IMG/VR virus record: IMGVR_UViG_3300007760_000615
Coordinates: 1-56,081 of that record
Reading direction: 5' to 3' (one strand)
Origin: a virus
DNA length: 56,081 nt
The position numbers and the translations under genes are program-made. The notes beneath the pieces are model-generated. The model ran no database searches. It was not told where the DNA came from and saw nothing but the letters and a program-made list of their open reading frames with translations. Of this stretch, positions 47,016-54,610 are shown piece by piece. How positions within the stretch are numbered: position 1 is the stretch's first letter; the number at the start of each line of letters is the position of its first letter.

Positions 47016-47262
47016 AATATTTTGGATAATCAAAGAAATGTATAAAGACCTTATCAAGAATTATAAATGGGTTCTTAAAGGAGCAGGATTGATGATGGCA
47101 ATAATAGCCATTATGAAAGTCTTAATATTTTTTGATATGAGTGATATATTTTTACCTTTGATGTTAATCATTATGCCAATTGCGATGTTAGGTTATTGGT
47201 ATTCAAGGGAATATGATATTGAACAGAAGAAGATTATAGACAAATTAAAGGAGCAGAAGTAA
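47008..47262 (+). CDS. 84-aa membrane protein with two helices
   Basis: Helix 1 is about residues 26-45 (GAGLMMAIIAIMKVLIFF) and helix 2 about 48-67 (IFLPLMLIIMPIAMLGYWYS); the ends are basic. AGGAGG precedes the ATG. Could be an inhibitor of host membrane functions, but no homologue is recognised. Confidence 0.62.
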   Translation: MNRIFWIIKEMYKDLIKNYKWVLKGAGLMMAIIAIMKVLIFFDMSDIFLPLMLIIMPIAMLGYWYSREYDIEQKKIIDKLKEQK

Positions 47263-47564
47263 TGAATAAAAAGTTTGATAAAAATGGATTACCACTTAAA
47301 ATAAAAGCCGAGTGGACTAATGATACCTATCATTATAGAACACATAAGAATTCAGATGATTTACAAGCTGAAACCGTAGAAGGTTGGCTGATTAGAATTA
47401 ATGGATGGAAGTTTCCGAGACCTAGATGGAATAATGATGTCGATGGTGAATTTTTTGATTACTCATATAGATATACACCAAAAGAAGGCAATACAGAATA
47501 CGGAAAACAGGTAGCCATTACTGATGCCTTAAAAGATTACGATAAGGAGATAATAAGACTATGA
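47262..47564 (+). CDS. Unknown 100-aa early protein
   Basis: MNKKFDKNGLPLKIKAEWTN with a Trp-rich middle (GWLIRINGWKFPRPRWNNDV). TAATG at the start, ATGA at the end. Confidence 0.58.
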   Translation: MNKKFDKNGLPLKIKAEWTNDTYHYRTHKNSDDLQAETVEGWLIRINGWKFPRPRWNNDVDGEFFDYSYRYTPKEGNTEYGKQVAITDALKDYDKEIIRL

Positions 47565-47731
47565 CAATTAAATTAATGACACAGGCAACCAAAGATCAAA
47601 TAGCTGATCTAGAACGACAGAAGATAATGTTAGAAGAAGAGCTAGAATTATGCAATTCTCCAGCAGAAATGGCATTAATTGACGAGAAATTGTATGAAAT
47701 TAAGGATACTTTGGCGAAATTAACCGCATAA
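47561..47731 (+). CDS. 56-aa coiled-coil microprotein
   Basis: MTIKLMTQATKDQIADLERQ, then KIMLEEELELCNSPAEMALI; a helical hairpin is likely. Starts in ATGA and ends 20 nt before promoter P5. Confidence 0.55.
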   Translation: MTIKLMTQATKDQIADLERQKIMLEEELELCNSPAEMALIDEKLYEIKDTLAKLTA

Positions 47732-47750
47732 AATGGAAGGTTTTAAGTGG

Positions 47751-47778
47751 TTGACGGTATTACCATATATGCTATACT
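47751..47778 (+). promoter_or_regulatory. Early promoter of the GGTTGAC family (P5)
   Basis: TTGACG (47751-47756), a 16-bp spacer and TATACT (47773-47778). Similarity to P2 extends upstream (TGGAAGGTTTTA). Confidence 0.82.
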
Positions 47779-47799
47779 GAATATATAAGGAGAAATGAA

Positions 47800-48108
47800 A
47801 TGAAAAAAAATATAAAAAGACAAATACTCATTTTCACAGAAGCCCTAGGTTATGTAGAAAATGCTCACATAGACCACGGTACGGTTTATGCTAATTTCTC
47901 ATCTCAAAAAGATGCCAAATCTTATAAACAAGATTTACAAAATTTCATGAACGACTTTTATGTTGGTGATACCAAAGTTAAAGAATGGAAACTTTGGAAA
48001 GCTAATGACAAGGATGTTTATGCTTTCGACATTATGGAAGACACTTATATTCCACACGATGTTGATGTAGCAATTAATCTAGAAAACGAAAGTAGACTAG
48101 GAAAATAA
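47800..48108 (+). CDS. Unknown 102-aa early protein
   Basis: MKKNIKRQILIFTEALGYVE, with SSQKDAKSYKQDLQNFMNDF. Preceded by AAGGAG. TAATG to the next gene. Soluble alpha/beta; no motif. Confidence 0.6.
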   Translation: MKKNIKRQILIFTEALGYVENAHIDHGTVYANFSSQKDAKSYKQDLQNFMNDFYVGDTKVKEWKLWKANDKDVYAFDIMEDTYIPHDVDVAINLENESRLGK

Positions 48109-48416
48109 TGAAGAAGAGACCATACACATTAAACAGACTAGAAACACATTTAAAAGAACACGATTGGACATATGAAATGAGCGATGACCATAGAGTTTGG
48201 ACAGGTGGTACGGCTCACAGAAAACAAATGAAGAATCAAATTGAAACTTTATATGCGTCAGGATTGGGTAAGAAAGTAGAAGTTTTATTCTACAAGTATT
48301 ACCCAGTTGAAGGTTGCCACGAAGTTAGTGGATACGGAATTCAAAAAACTTGGCAAGAACATTTAGACAGAATGGCTTTAGAAGGAATCCAAGTTAAGAA
48401 AGCGGTATTACAATAA
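48108..48416 (+). CDS. Unknown 102-aa early protein
   Basis: MKKRPYTLNRLETHLKEHDW, with KVEVLFYKYYPVEGCHEVSG. TAATG overlaps at both ends. No family. Confidence 0.6.
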   Translation: MKKRPYTLNRLETHLKEHDWTYEMSDDHRVWTGGTAHRKQMKNQIETLYASGLGKKVEVLFYKYYPVEGCHEVSGYGIQKTWQEHLDRMALEGIQVKKAVLQ

Positions 48417-48550
48417 TGAAACCAAAAAAGAAAGATAAAAAGAAATTAAGAAAGAAAAAGAAAAGAAAAATAGAAGGTTATTATTTTGATGGTACGAAGA
48501 CTCATATACTTTATGAAGACAATCGTCCATTGAAAGGATGGGTTAGATAA
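48416..48550 (+). CDS. 44-aa very basic microprotein
   Basis: MKPKKKDKKKLRKKKKRKIE, then GYYFDGTKTHILYEDNRPLK. An extreme Lys/Arg run followed by a small folded-looking part. TAATG overlaps at both ends. Confidence 0.55.
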   Translation: MKPKKKDKKKLRKKKKRKIEGYYFDGTKTHILYEDNRPLKGWVR

Positions 48551-48636
48551 TGTGGAAAATTAATGCAATTTGTATCACAGGAATTATAGTCCTATTATAT
48601 TGTAATCATCTATTGAATGGATGGGGAATTAATTAA
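48550..48636 (+). CDS. 28-aa membrane microprotein
   Basis: MWKINAICITGIIVLLYCNH then LLNGWGIN; a single helix. TAATG overlaps at both ends support translation. Confidence 0.45.
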   Translation: MWKINAICITGIIVLLYCNHLLNGWGIN

Positions 48637-48746
48637 TGAAAAAAGAAACTAAAAAATTGATATTAGAATTATTAGACTTTTATCCAGCGACAATAGTAGT
48701 GCCAGCGATGATACTTTTAATTTTATTTGAAGGAGTATTATTTTAA
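48636..48746 (+). CDS. 36-aa membrane microprotein
   Basis: MKKETKKLILELLDFYPATI then VVPAMILLILFEGVLF; charged start and one C-terminal helix. TAATG overlaps at both ends. Confidence 0.5.
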   Translation: MKKETKKLILELLDFYPATIVVPAMILLILFEGVLF

Positions 48747-48922
48747 TGCCTAGAATTACATACAGCCACGGTGATCATATGGCTCAATTAGGTAAGGTGA
48801 CAGGCCTATTAGAAGCCCAAACTAAAATTCAAGAACAATTGATTAAAGAAAAAAAGAAATTAAAAATATTAGAACAGAAACACTTAATAGAAAAAATTAA
48901 AGATGAAAAAAATAATGACTAG
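48746..48922 (+). CDS. 58-aa coiled-coil microprotein
   Basis: MPRITYSHGDHMAQLGKVTG, then a Lys-rich helix (EQLIKEKKKLKILEQKHLIE). Overlaps the next gene by 20 nt. Confidence 0.52.
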   Translation: MPRITYSHGDHMAQLGKVTGLLEAQTKIQEQLIKEKKKLKILEQKHLIEKIKDEKNND

Positions 48923-49025
48923 ATTTATTGAAATAGGAATTAAGGCAATTTTATTCGTGATATGTACGATTTATGTATTATGGGTGACAGATACAATTCA
49001 TATTATGATGGGATGGCCATACTAG
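48903..49025 (+). CDS. 40-aa membrane microprotein
   Basis: MKKIMTRFIEIGIKAILFVI then CTIYVLWVTDTIHIMM; one helix with a basic start. ATG 48915 is an alternative start. The stop touches promoter P6. Confidence 0.5.
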   Translation: MKKIMTRFIEIGIKAILFVICTIYVLWVTDTIHIMMGWPY

Positions 49026-49026
49026 G

Positions 49027-49054
49027 TTGACGATATAGAAAGATATGCTAAAAT
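49027..49054 (+). promoter_or_regulatory. Early promoter of the GGTTGAC family (P6)
   Basis: TTGACG (49027-49032), a 16-bp spacer and TAAAAT (49049-49054). Confidence 0.78.
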
Positions 49055-49075
49055 TAATAATAATGAAAGGTTGAT

Positions 49076-49543
49076 ATGAAAGAAGAAATAAAAATAATAG
49101 ACGGAACATACAAAAAAGATAATCCACATCAGGATATCGGTAAGCAGAAATTCAGAGTTAAGAAATTCTACAATGTAGAAATTGATTATGAAGTGGTTGC
49201 CAATTCAAAAGAAGAAGCGGAAGATGCCGTACAAGAACACGGTGGAATAGACAAGATTGAATGTCTAGATGGCTACTATGGTGATGAACCAGTTGAAATG
49301 ACATACAACGATCATAATTGGGATCAACAAGCAGAATCAGATTATGAAAAATATGGTAGAGAACCTAGAGTTCAAAAGATAGAAGAATGTGTACCATATG
49401 AAGATTGGGATAGTGACACAGATGTTCATTTTGAAAATTATGAAGACCCAGAGTGGACTACTGATTCTTATAGATGGAAAAAAGAAGAATTAGAAACATC
49501 TGATGAGAAAGTTAAAACGAAAGAAAGTGAGATACCATTTTAA
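49076..49543 (+). CDS. Unknown 155-aa acidic early protein
   Basis: MKEEIKIIDGTYKKDNPHQD, with KFYNVEIDYEVVANSKEEAE and a strongly acidic C-terminal half rich in Trp, Tyr, Asp and Glu. GAAAGGTTGAT precedes the ATG. High acidity could mimic DNA, but this is only a possibility. TAATG with the next gene. Confidence 0.6.
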   Translation: MKEEIKIIDGTYKKDNPHQDIGKQKFRVKKFYNVEIDYEVVANSKEEAEDAVQEHGGIDKIECLDGYYGDEPVEMTYNDHNWDQQAESDYEKYGREPRVQKIEECVPYEDWDSDTDVHFENYEDPEWTTDSYRWKKEELETSDEKVKTKESEIPF

Positions 49544-49926
49544 TGTCAATAATAATCAAAACAGAACTAGACGATATTAGAGAAATAGTTGCCAAACATC
49601 CAGAAGCCTGGAAAAAGGTTTTAGATGATGGTGACATTTATGATGATACAGATTTATATGAAGATTTATATGAATATTATTCTTCAGATCCAGATTATAT
49701 GCCATACGGTACTCAGAAAGCCAGAGATGGTGATCCGGTACAATGGATAACAGAAAGATTAGACGACCTAGGAGCATTTAATCCGGCGGAGTGGCCAGAA
49801 TTTTCAGATAAGCATCAAGGAAGAGAAGATGCTCACAGCCATTTAGATTATGAAGATGAGATATCAGAAGAAGAACAAGAGAGAGCGAACCATATTGCTA
49901 AATCACAAGACAGGGGGGAGATGTAA
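49543..49926 (+). CDS. Unknown 127-aa acidic early protein with the duplicated tail
   Basis: MSIIIKTELDDIREIVAKHP, a Tyr/Asp-rich middle (DIYDDTDLYEDLYEYYSSDP), and the tail EEEQERANHIAKSQDRGEM shared with the protein at 42537. Very acidic. TAATG overlaps at both ends. Confidence 0.6.
   Translation: MSIIIKTELDDIREIVAKHPEAWKKVLDDGDIYDDTDLYEDLYEYYSSDPDYMPYGTQKARDGDPVQWITERLDDLGAFNPAEWPEFSDKHQGREDAHSHLDYEDEISEEEQERANHIAKSQDRGEM
49867..49923 (+). repeat. 57-bp near-identical repeat, copy B
   Basis: One mismatch to 42735-42791. The surrounding genes are otherwise different, so the tail and the following ribosome-binding site moved together. Confidence 0.85.
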
Positions 49927-50243
49927 TGGATAAAGGTAAACCAGAACCAGGTAAAGAATATGCTTTAACAGGCAAGACAGGCGACAAATGTATTGCGAAT
50001 GGAAATACTTGGGCAGAATCAGAAGTTAAAAAACCTAAGATGAGAACATTTAGAGTGACATCATATGAAACTTGTCATTTTGAACAGATTGTAAAGGTTC
50101 CAGAAGTTTATACTGATGGAGAATATGATCAAGGAGAGACTGAAGGTAAAGCAATTGAAAAAGCAGGAGAGATTGGAGATTGGGGAAATGCTGAATATGG
50201 AGAAGTTCAGGATCAAGAAGCACAGGAAATAAATGGGAACTAG
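49926..50243 (+). CDS. Unknown 105-aa acidic early protein
   Basis: MDKGKPEPGKEYALTGKTGD, with KMRTFRVTSYETCHFEQIVK and an acidic Glu/Gln-rich end. TAATG start after the strong GGGGGGAG. Confidence 0.58.
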   Translation: MDKGKPEPGKEYALTGKTGDKCIANGNTWAESEVKKPKMRTFRVTSYETCHFEQIVKVPEVYTDGEYDQGETEGKAIEKAGEIGDWGNAEYGEVQDQEAQEINGN

Positions 50244-50340
50244 ATTAAAAGATATTATATTTGATAAGCACGAAGATCTTTTATATGAAGATGAAAGAGC
50301 TAATCACGAGCAAGACAGAATTAATAAAGGAGAAATATAA
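50233..50340 (+). CDS. 35-aa microprotein related to the duplicated tail
   Basis: MGTRLKDIIFDKHEDLLYED ending ERANHEQDRINKGEI, a diverged form of the ERANHIAKSQDRGEM tail. It overlaps the previous gene by 11 nt and the next by TAATG. Confidence 0.5.
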   Translation: MGTRLKDIIFDKHEDLLYEDERANHEQDRINKGEI

Positions 50341-50513
50341 TGACTAGAACATTAATATTAATATCATTACTAGCAGGATTCGTACTAGCATTCTTAGGAG
50401 TCATTATTATGATTCACTCAGGTGAAGTATGGTTAGGACTTGGAATTACTTTAGTAGGATTCTATGCAGTAATAAGAGCGACACACAGAACGGTTGATTC
50501 AAGTTATGATTAA
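50340..50513 (+). CDS. 57-aa membrane microprotein with two helices
   Basis: MTRTLILISLLAGFVLAFLG, then VWLGLGITLVGFYAVIRATH. Two short helices. TAATG start, overlap with the next gene. Confidence 0.58.
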   Translation: MTRTLILISLLAGFVLAFLGVIIMIHSGEVWLGLGITLVGFYAVIRATHRTVDSSYD

Positions 50514-50778
50514 AAGTTGGGAAGAAGCAAAAAAAGTAGATGACAAGATTGAAAAGACGAAGAAAAGACCATTGCCATTTCCTTGTATAGTTTTAGAACA
50601 TCCAGAAGAGATTACTAATAAATTTTCAGGCGAGAAAGTTATGTTAGAACCAGATGCGGTTGCGGTTTATGATACTATTAAAGGAGCAGAATTGCTTGGC
50701 AACGATGACCATCTTAGAAAAGGCTTAGATTGGTTTATCAAATATGAACCAGAAGCCTATATGAAATTATTAGACTAA
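50506..50778 (+). CDS. Unknown 90-aa early protein
   Basis: ATG 50506 overlaps the previous stop. MIKSWEEAKKVDDKIEKTKK, then PLPFPCIVLEHPEEITNKFS. Soluble. TAATG with the next gene. Confidence 0.57.
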   Translation: MIKSWEEAKKVDDKIEKTKKRPLPFPCIVLEHPEEITNKFSGEKVMLEPDAVAVYDTIKGAELLGNDDHLRKGLDWFIKYEPEAYMKLLD

Positions 50779-50912
50779 TGGATGCCTTTATTTTATTTGT
50801 AATATTACCCGTACTAGGATATGGAATTTATTATGTTAAAGAAAACGACTTCTTCCAATTTATGATTGGATACATTAAGAAGAGAATAGGAGAAAAGAAA
50901 GATGGAAGTTAA
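50778..50912 (+). CDS. 44-aa membrane microprotein
   Basis: MDAFILFVILPVLGYGIYYV then a basic tail (GYIKKRIGEKKDGS). One helix at the N-terminus. Overlaps the next gene by 11 nt. Confidence 0.52.
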   Translation: MDAFILFVILPVLGYGIYYVKENDFFQFMIGYIKKRIGEKKDGS

Positions 50913-51477
50913 TAGATACTTAATTAGATTGACGAAGTGGACACTCTTGGCACTTGCCATAGTAGTGACATTATCAATAGTCGCAAAGGCTGAAGTAAAT
51001 TCAGGATATGAAGATGCATTTGACCAATATGGCCAAGATGCAGGTATGATGGATTATGATGGACGAAATCCAGGCGAAGATAAACGATGTCTGAAATATG
51101 AAGATTGTCCTGAATGGGATGGTAATCCAGATACGAAAGTTTATTTCGATTTAATGAAATTAAGCAACGGCACAGGTGTCATTGCTAAATCAGATTTCAA
51201 TTGGAATGTTCATTTATATACCTGTCATATTAATAAGGAATTAGATAGCATTAATGGTGAAGGAGCATTTGAAAGGTTGGCAATCTTGTCAGCAAAAAAC
51301 GGAATGATACCTTGTCCAATTAATGTTAATCCACATTGGACTTATGATTGGGAATTACATATATTGAAAGCAAGATTAACAAGACTTACAAAGTTATGGC
51401 CTAGATCATATGACCCAGGACCAATGGCTCCAAGTGGACAACAAGGTTTGACAAATTCAACCGATATGGTTGAGTAG
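50902..51477 (+). CDS. Secreted 191-aa early protein
   Basis: A signal peptide (KWTLLALAIVVTLSIVAKA) with likely cleavage before EVNSGY. The mature protein has four Cys (RCLKYEDCPEW, YTCHINKE, IPCPINVN), probably two disulfides, and a Trp-rich part. A periplasmic function is likely. No family is recognised. Confidence 0.65.
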   Translation: MEVNRYLIRLTKWTLLALAIVVTLSIVAKAEVNSGYEDAFDQYGQDAGMMDYDGRNPGEDKRCLKYEDCPEWDGNPDTKVYFDLMKLSNGTGVIAKSDFNWNVHLYTCHINKELDSINGEGAFERLAILSAKNGMIPCPINVNPHWTYDWELHILKARLTRLTKLWPRSYDPGPMAPSGQQGLTNSTDMVE

Positions 51478-51488
51478 AAGGGAAAGTT

Positions 51489-51758
51489 ATGTTCAAATAT
51501 CTTTCTAACACGATGAAGATGACATTGATAGCTGGAATTCTATTTTTCGGATTGGCAGTTAGCTCTAAATCAGAACCGTTATCTATCGACCAGATCAAAA
51601 ATGTACCTGGTAAGGTAGTAGGTTTTATTGAGAGAGAAGTTGCTAAAACAAAGGAATATCAGACAGCGAACAAAAACGAAATGAAGTATCAGATTAAAGA
51701 TACGAAAGAAGATCTTAAAGATCTATTCGCTTCTATTAAAAGTCTTTTCATTAAGTAA
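51489..51758 (+). CDS. Secreted helical early protein
   Basis: 89 aa, a signal-like start (MKMTLIAGILFFGLAVSSKS) and a charged helical rest with FIEREVAKTKEYQ. Paralogue of the 103-aa protein at 46402. Last gene of the P6 unit, followed by a bidirectional terminator. Confidence 0.62.
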   Translation: MFKYLSNTMKMTLIAGILFFGLAVSSKSEPLSIDQIKNVPGKVVGFIEREVAKTKEYQTANKNEMKYQIKDTKEDLKDLFASIKSLFIK

Positions 51759-51761
51759 AAA

Positions 51762-51786
51762 CAGAATTCTTCGGTAAACGAAGAAT
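51762..51786 (-). terminator. Terminator for the convergent minus-strand gene
   Basis: ATTCTTCG (51766-51773) pairs with CGAAGAAT (51779-51786); read on the minus strand, CTGTTTTTA follows. Confidence 0.68.
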
Positions 51787-51790
51787 ATAG

Positions 51791-51836
51791 ACAGGCGGAG
51801 TACCTTTCATTTCATTTCAACTACTTCGCCTGTTTT
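51791..51836 (+). terminator. Terminator of the P6 early unit
   Basis: ACAGGCGGAGTA (51791-51802) pairs with TACTTCGCCTGT (51822-51833), with one G-U pair, followed by TTTT. Confidence 0.75.
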
Positions 51837-51859
51837 CATGAACAGGAAAGGAATTAAAA

Positions 51860-52156
51860 TTATTCAGGTATGAGAGTTAGAGCTTCTTGCATCAATGTTT
51901 CGCACTCTTCATTTCTGCCAGTTAGTCTTAAAGATACCGCTTCATCTCTTTTTGTCAAAGCAGATGCCTTATCTTCATCACTAGCAGATGTGATTGCTAA
52001 TAGTCTGTCATATTCAGTTAATTCATCTTCACATTTACCATCATCGGCTAATACCGCTTTTGATTGGGCATCAGATCCTTTGGTAAAATCAACTTCGACA
52101 GCCCAAGCAGGCGATAAGAACATAAGAAATATTAATGTCAATAAAAGTTGTTTCAT
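51860..52156 (-). CDS. Secreted 98-aa late protein
   Basis: ATG 52156 lies exactly 5 nt after the late element GGTAAATA, which decides the start over one at 52171. A signal peptide (MKQLLLTLIFLMFLSPAWA) is followed by an acidic helical part with two Cys (GKCEDELTEY, NEECETLMQEA). It is the only late gene inside the early region. A periplasmic role, perhaps in lysis, is possible but not shown. Confidence 0.7.
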   Translation of the reverse strand: MKQLLLTLIFLMFLSPAWAVEVDFTKGSDAQSKAVLADDGKCEDELTEYDRLLAITSASDEDKASALTKRDEAVSLRLTGRNEECETLMQEALTLIPE

Positions 52157-52161
52157 ACTAC

Positions 52162-52169
52162 TATTTACC
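52162..52169 (-). promoter_or_regulatory. T4-type late promoter (GGTAAATA), predicted leaderless
   Basis: The minus-strand element ends 5 nt before ATG 52156. Confidence 0.65.
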
Positions 52170-52218
52170 AAATATAGTCATATTACCAGAATACCATACC
52201 CGTTTTTTCCGTATTCGG

Positions 52219-52246
52219 TTGACTTTTTTAGGAAAGGTATTATAAT
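52219..52246 (+). promoter_or_regulatory. Early promoter of the GGTTGAC family (P7)
   Basis: TTGACT (52219-52224), a 16-bp spacer and TATAAT (52241-52246). The spacer sequence differs from P2, P3 and P5. Confidence 0.82.
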
Positions 52247-52272
52247 AAAAGAACAATGAGGGAGGAAAATAA

Positions 52273-53355
52273 TTGAAAAAATACATTAAAATCGAGCAAG
52301 GTTCATATCGTGGTAAAGATATGTCTGGTCGTATATTTCCTATCCTTAAAGATTATCAAAAATTTGGCGGCGGAAAAGAAGGTGGCTTTGTCACGGTAGA
52401 TACTACTGAATTGGCAGGTTTCACTGAGAAGGAAAAGGTACGAATTAATGTTCCAGGGATCAGCAGTTTAACGATAGTTCAAGAAGGACAATATATCACT
52501 CACAGAGACGAACTAAAACAAGATGCCAAAACAGATTCAAATAAAGAAACAGATGAAGAAGCAATAGAAAGAATAGGAAATAGATTTGCCATTCTAGATG
52601 AGATGGCTGAAGCAGTTGCGACAAGTAAAGTTAGAGCAATGATAGTATCCGGCCCTCCAGGGATAGGTAAATCATATGGAGTTGAGAAAGCACTTGAAAA
52701 ACAAAATATGTTTCAAGACATAGCAGGCGATAAAAGAAAATTTGAAATGGTTAAAGGTGCGATGAGTGCCATAGGTTTATATAAAAAGCTCTACGAATTT
52801 AAAGACAAAGGTTGTGTTTGTTGTTTTGATGACTGTGACGCAATTCTTTATGACGACTTGGCTTTGAACTTGCTTAAGGCGGCCTTAGATACAACGCCTA
52901 AGAGATCTTTGCACTGGAACACAGAATCTAGAACATTACAGAACGAAGGTATGCCTAATTCATTTGAATTCTCAGGTGGAGTTATTTTTATTACCAATAT
53001 CAAGTTTGATAATGTTAAATCTAAAAAATTACAAGATCACCTAGCGGCATTACAAAGTAGATGTCACTATTTAGACCTAACGATTGATAGTATGAGAGAT
53101 CGTATGTTAAGAATTAGACAAATATGTGGTATAGGTATGCTTAAGAAATATGCTATGCCAAAAGAAACAGAAGAAGAATTAATCCAATTCATTTATAATC
53201 ATAAACATAAATTAAGAGAGATATCATTGAGAATGGTATTAAAGATAGCAGACTTATGGAAGATGGCACCAGACAAGTATCAGCAGTTGGCAGAACAGAC
53301 TTGTATGAAGCCTGAACGAGAATTATACGACTTACGAACAGGAGCAAGATTATGA
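52273..53355 (+). CDS. AAA-family ATPase
   Basis: A 360-aa ATPase. Walker A GPPGIGKS is at residues 127-134, Walker B CCFDDCDAI comes later, and a sensor-like Asn is in FITNIKFDN. The first ~100 residues are a beta-rich domain with no recognised match, then a helical linker. It starts with TTG 52273, 8 nt after a strong GGGAGG; no ATG is near. An early motor or remodelling role on DNA or protein is likely from the family; the partner is unknown. Confidence 0.87.
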   Translation: MKKYIKIEQGSYRGKDMSGRIFPILKDYQKFGGGKEGGFVTVDTTELAGFTEKEKVRINVPGISSLTIVQEGQYITHRDELKQDAKTDSNKETDEEAIERIGNRFAILDEMAEAVATSKVRAMIVSGPPGIGKSYGVEKALEKQNMFQDIAGDKRKFEMVKGAMSAIGLYKKLYEFKDKGCVCCFDDCDAILYDDLALNLLKAALDTTPKRSLHWNTESRTLQNEGMPNSFEFSGGVIFITNIKFDNVKSKKLQDHLAALQSRCHYLDLTIDSMRDRMLRIRQICGIGMLKKYAMPKETEEELIQFIYNHKHKLREISLRMVLKIADLWKMAPDKYQQLAEQTCMKPERELYDLRTGARL

Positions 53356-53513
53356 TACACGATTTAGGCTTCTTCGCTGAAATAACTTGGGCTCTTTTTC
53401 CTTATCTGTTAATCGTAGCAGTTGTCGTAGCGACAGGATGGATGATAATAACAATGATTCCTACTTGGATTAAACGATGGAAAGAATTAGGCGATGATTG
53501 GTGGTCAAAATAA
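53352..53513 (+). CDS. 53-aa membrane microprotein
   Basis: MIHDLGFFAEITWALFPYLL, then IVAVVVATGWMIITMIPTWI; a Trp-rich tail ends KELGDDWWSK. ATGA overlap with the ATPase gene. Confidence 0.58.
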   Translation: MIHDLGFFAEITWALFPYLLIVAVVVATGWMIITMIPTWIKRWKELGDDWWSK

Positions 53514-53514
53514 G

Positions 53515-53619
53515 ATGGAAGTTCTAACCTTTATATTCATTTCAAATGATGCTTGGATATGGTGGTTAGCAGGTATATTTGGATTCAACTTATGGTTATG
53601 GACTAAAAAAAATGACTAA
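53515..53619 (+). CDS. 34-aa membrane microprotein
   Basis: MEVLTFIFISNDAWIWWLAG then IFGFNLWLWTKKND; one Trp-rich helix. It begins 1 nt after the previous stop and overlaps the next start. Confidence 0.48.
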   Translation: MEVLTFIFISNDAWIWWLAGIFGFNLWLWTKKND

Positions 53620-53737
53620 GACTTTACTCATAATATTATTGATAGGTTTCTTTGTATTGGTTTATCTTGGTTATCGTAAGATTAATCGTAAATTAGAAGC
53701 ACTAATTAGATTGAATAATAGGAAGTATAAACAATGA
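53612..53737 (+). CDS. 41-aa membrane microprotein
   Basis: MTKTLLIILLIGFFVLVYLG, then a basic tail (YRKINRKLEALIRLNNRK). ATGA overlap with the next gene. Confidence 0.53.
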   Translation: MTKTLLIILLIGFFVLVYLGYRKINRKLEALIRLNNRKYKQ

Positions 53738-53856
53738 AAGATTGGTTATTATATATCAGCACTAAAATATTTCAATTCAGAAGTGTATTGACATTGTTAG
53801 GCGTTATCCTTATAATAATAATATATTTGATGTTAAGATTTAAAGGAGTTATATGA
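53734..53856 (+). CDS. 40-aa membrane microprotein
   Basis: MKDWLLYISTKIFQFRSVLT, then LLGVILIIIIYLMLRFKGVI. One strong helix. ATGA overlap with the glucosaminidase gene. Confidence 0.53.
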   Translation: MKDWLLYISTKIFQFRSVLTLLGVILIIIIYLMLRFKGVI

Positions 53857-54521
53857 GAAAAGAAAATAAAAAAGGAAGATTTAGAATAGGTAACTTATAT
53901 CAAGGGTTATGGTTTGCATTAATCATAATGGGAATGGTAGGAGCGTCATATTTGTTTGGCCAGTACCATCCTAATAAGAAAACGATACAAGAATTACAAG
54001 AATTATTTCATAAAGCAGAATTAAATGAAGCGACATCACTAGGGTTAGTTCAACCAGAGTTTATGTATAGTGACGCCAACTCATTCGTAGTTGCCACAGG
54101 TAAATGTGTAGATTATTTGAACTTCACAACCGACAGAAGAAGCAGAGTACCTACATCTATTATCATAGCAATGGCAGGGATTGAATCAGGATGGGGAACA
54201 AGCAGATTCTCACTAGAAGGCAATAACTTATTTGGCATACGGACTTGGGACTTGAAGAAACCACATATGAAGCCTAAGGAAGTTCCAGATGCGAAATTTG
54301 GCCTTAAGATGTATGCCACAAAGTGTGATTCAATAAAAGATATGATTAGAATCCTTAATACTCATACAGCCTATACAGATTTTAGAGTAGAACGAAGCAG
54401 TCAGATCAAAAACGGTAAGTGGAATTATCCTAGGTTGATATCATTGCTAAATCGTTGGAGTACCAACCCAGATTACGGTAAAATCATATTAAGAACCATT
54501 AAAGAAAGAGAATTACCATAG
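53853..54521 (+). CDS. Membrane-anchored glucosaminidase-domain peptidoglycan hydrolase
   Basis: A 222-aa protein with one N-terminal membrane helix (residues ~17-37) and a glucosaminidase domain of the Bax/FlgJ type. SIIIAMAGIESGWGTSRFS places the catalytic Glu near residue 111, with NNLFGIRTW and KMYATKCDSIKDMIRILN after it. It should cleave glycan strands from the periplasmic side of the inner membrane. Like the SleB-type enzyme it is in an early operon. It is flanked by membrane microproteins. Confidence 0.85.
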   Translation: MRKENKKGRFRIGNLYQGLWFALIIMGMVGASYLFGQYHPNKKTIQELQELFHKAELNEATSLGLVQPEFMYSDANSFVVATGKCVDYLNFTTDRRSRVPTSIIIAMAGIESGWGTSRFSLEGNNLFGIRTWDLKKPHMKPKEVPDAKFGLKMYATKCDSIKDMIRILNTHTAYTDFRVERSSQIKNGKWNYPRLISLLNRWSTNPDYGKIILRTIKERELP

Positions 54522-54610
54522 TGAAATTTTATATCTATATTACAATATTTTTAGTCTGTGTGATAGCATTCTTTTGGATGTTATGGTTGCAAGGGACACC
54601 AGTTCAATGA
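54521..54610 (+). CDS. 29-aa membrane microprotein (GTG start)
   Basis: (M)KFYIYITIFLVCVIAFFWML then WLQGTPVQ. GTG overlaps the previous TAG by one base; the end overlaps the next ATG as ATGA. Confidence 0.45.
   Translation: MKFYIYITIFLVCVIAFFWMLWLQGTPVQ

Noticed and set aside
51870-52259. Plus-strand 129-codon frame
   Set aside because: The minus strand has a gene with signal peptide and an exactly spaced late promoter, and this frame runs through the P7 early promoter.
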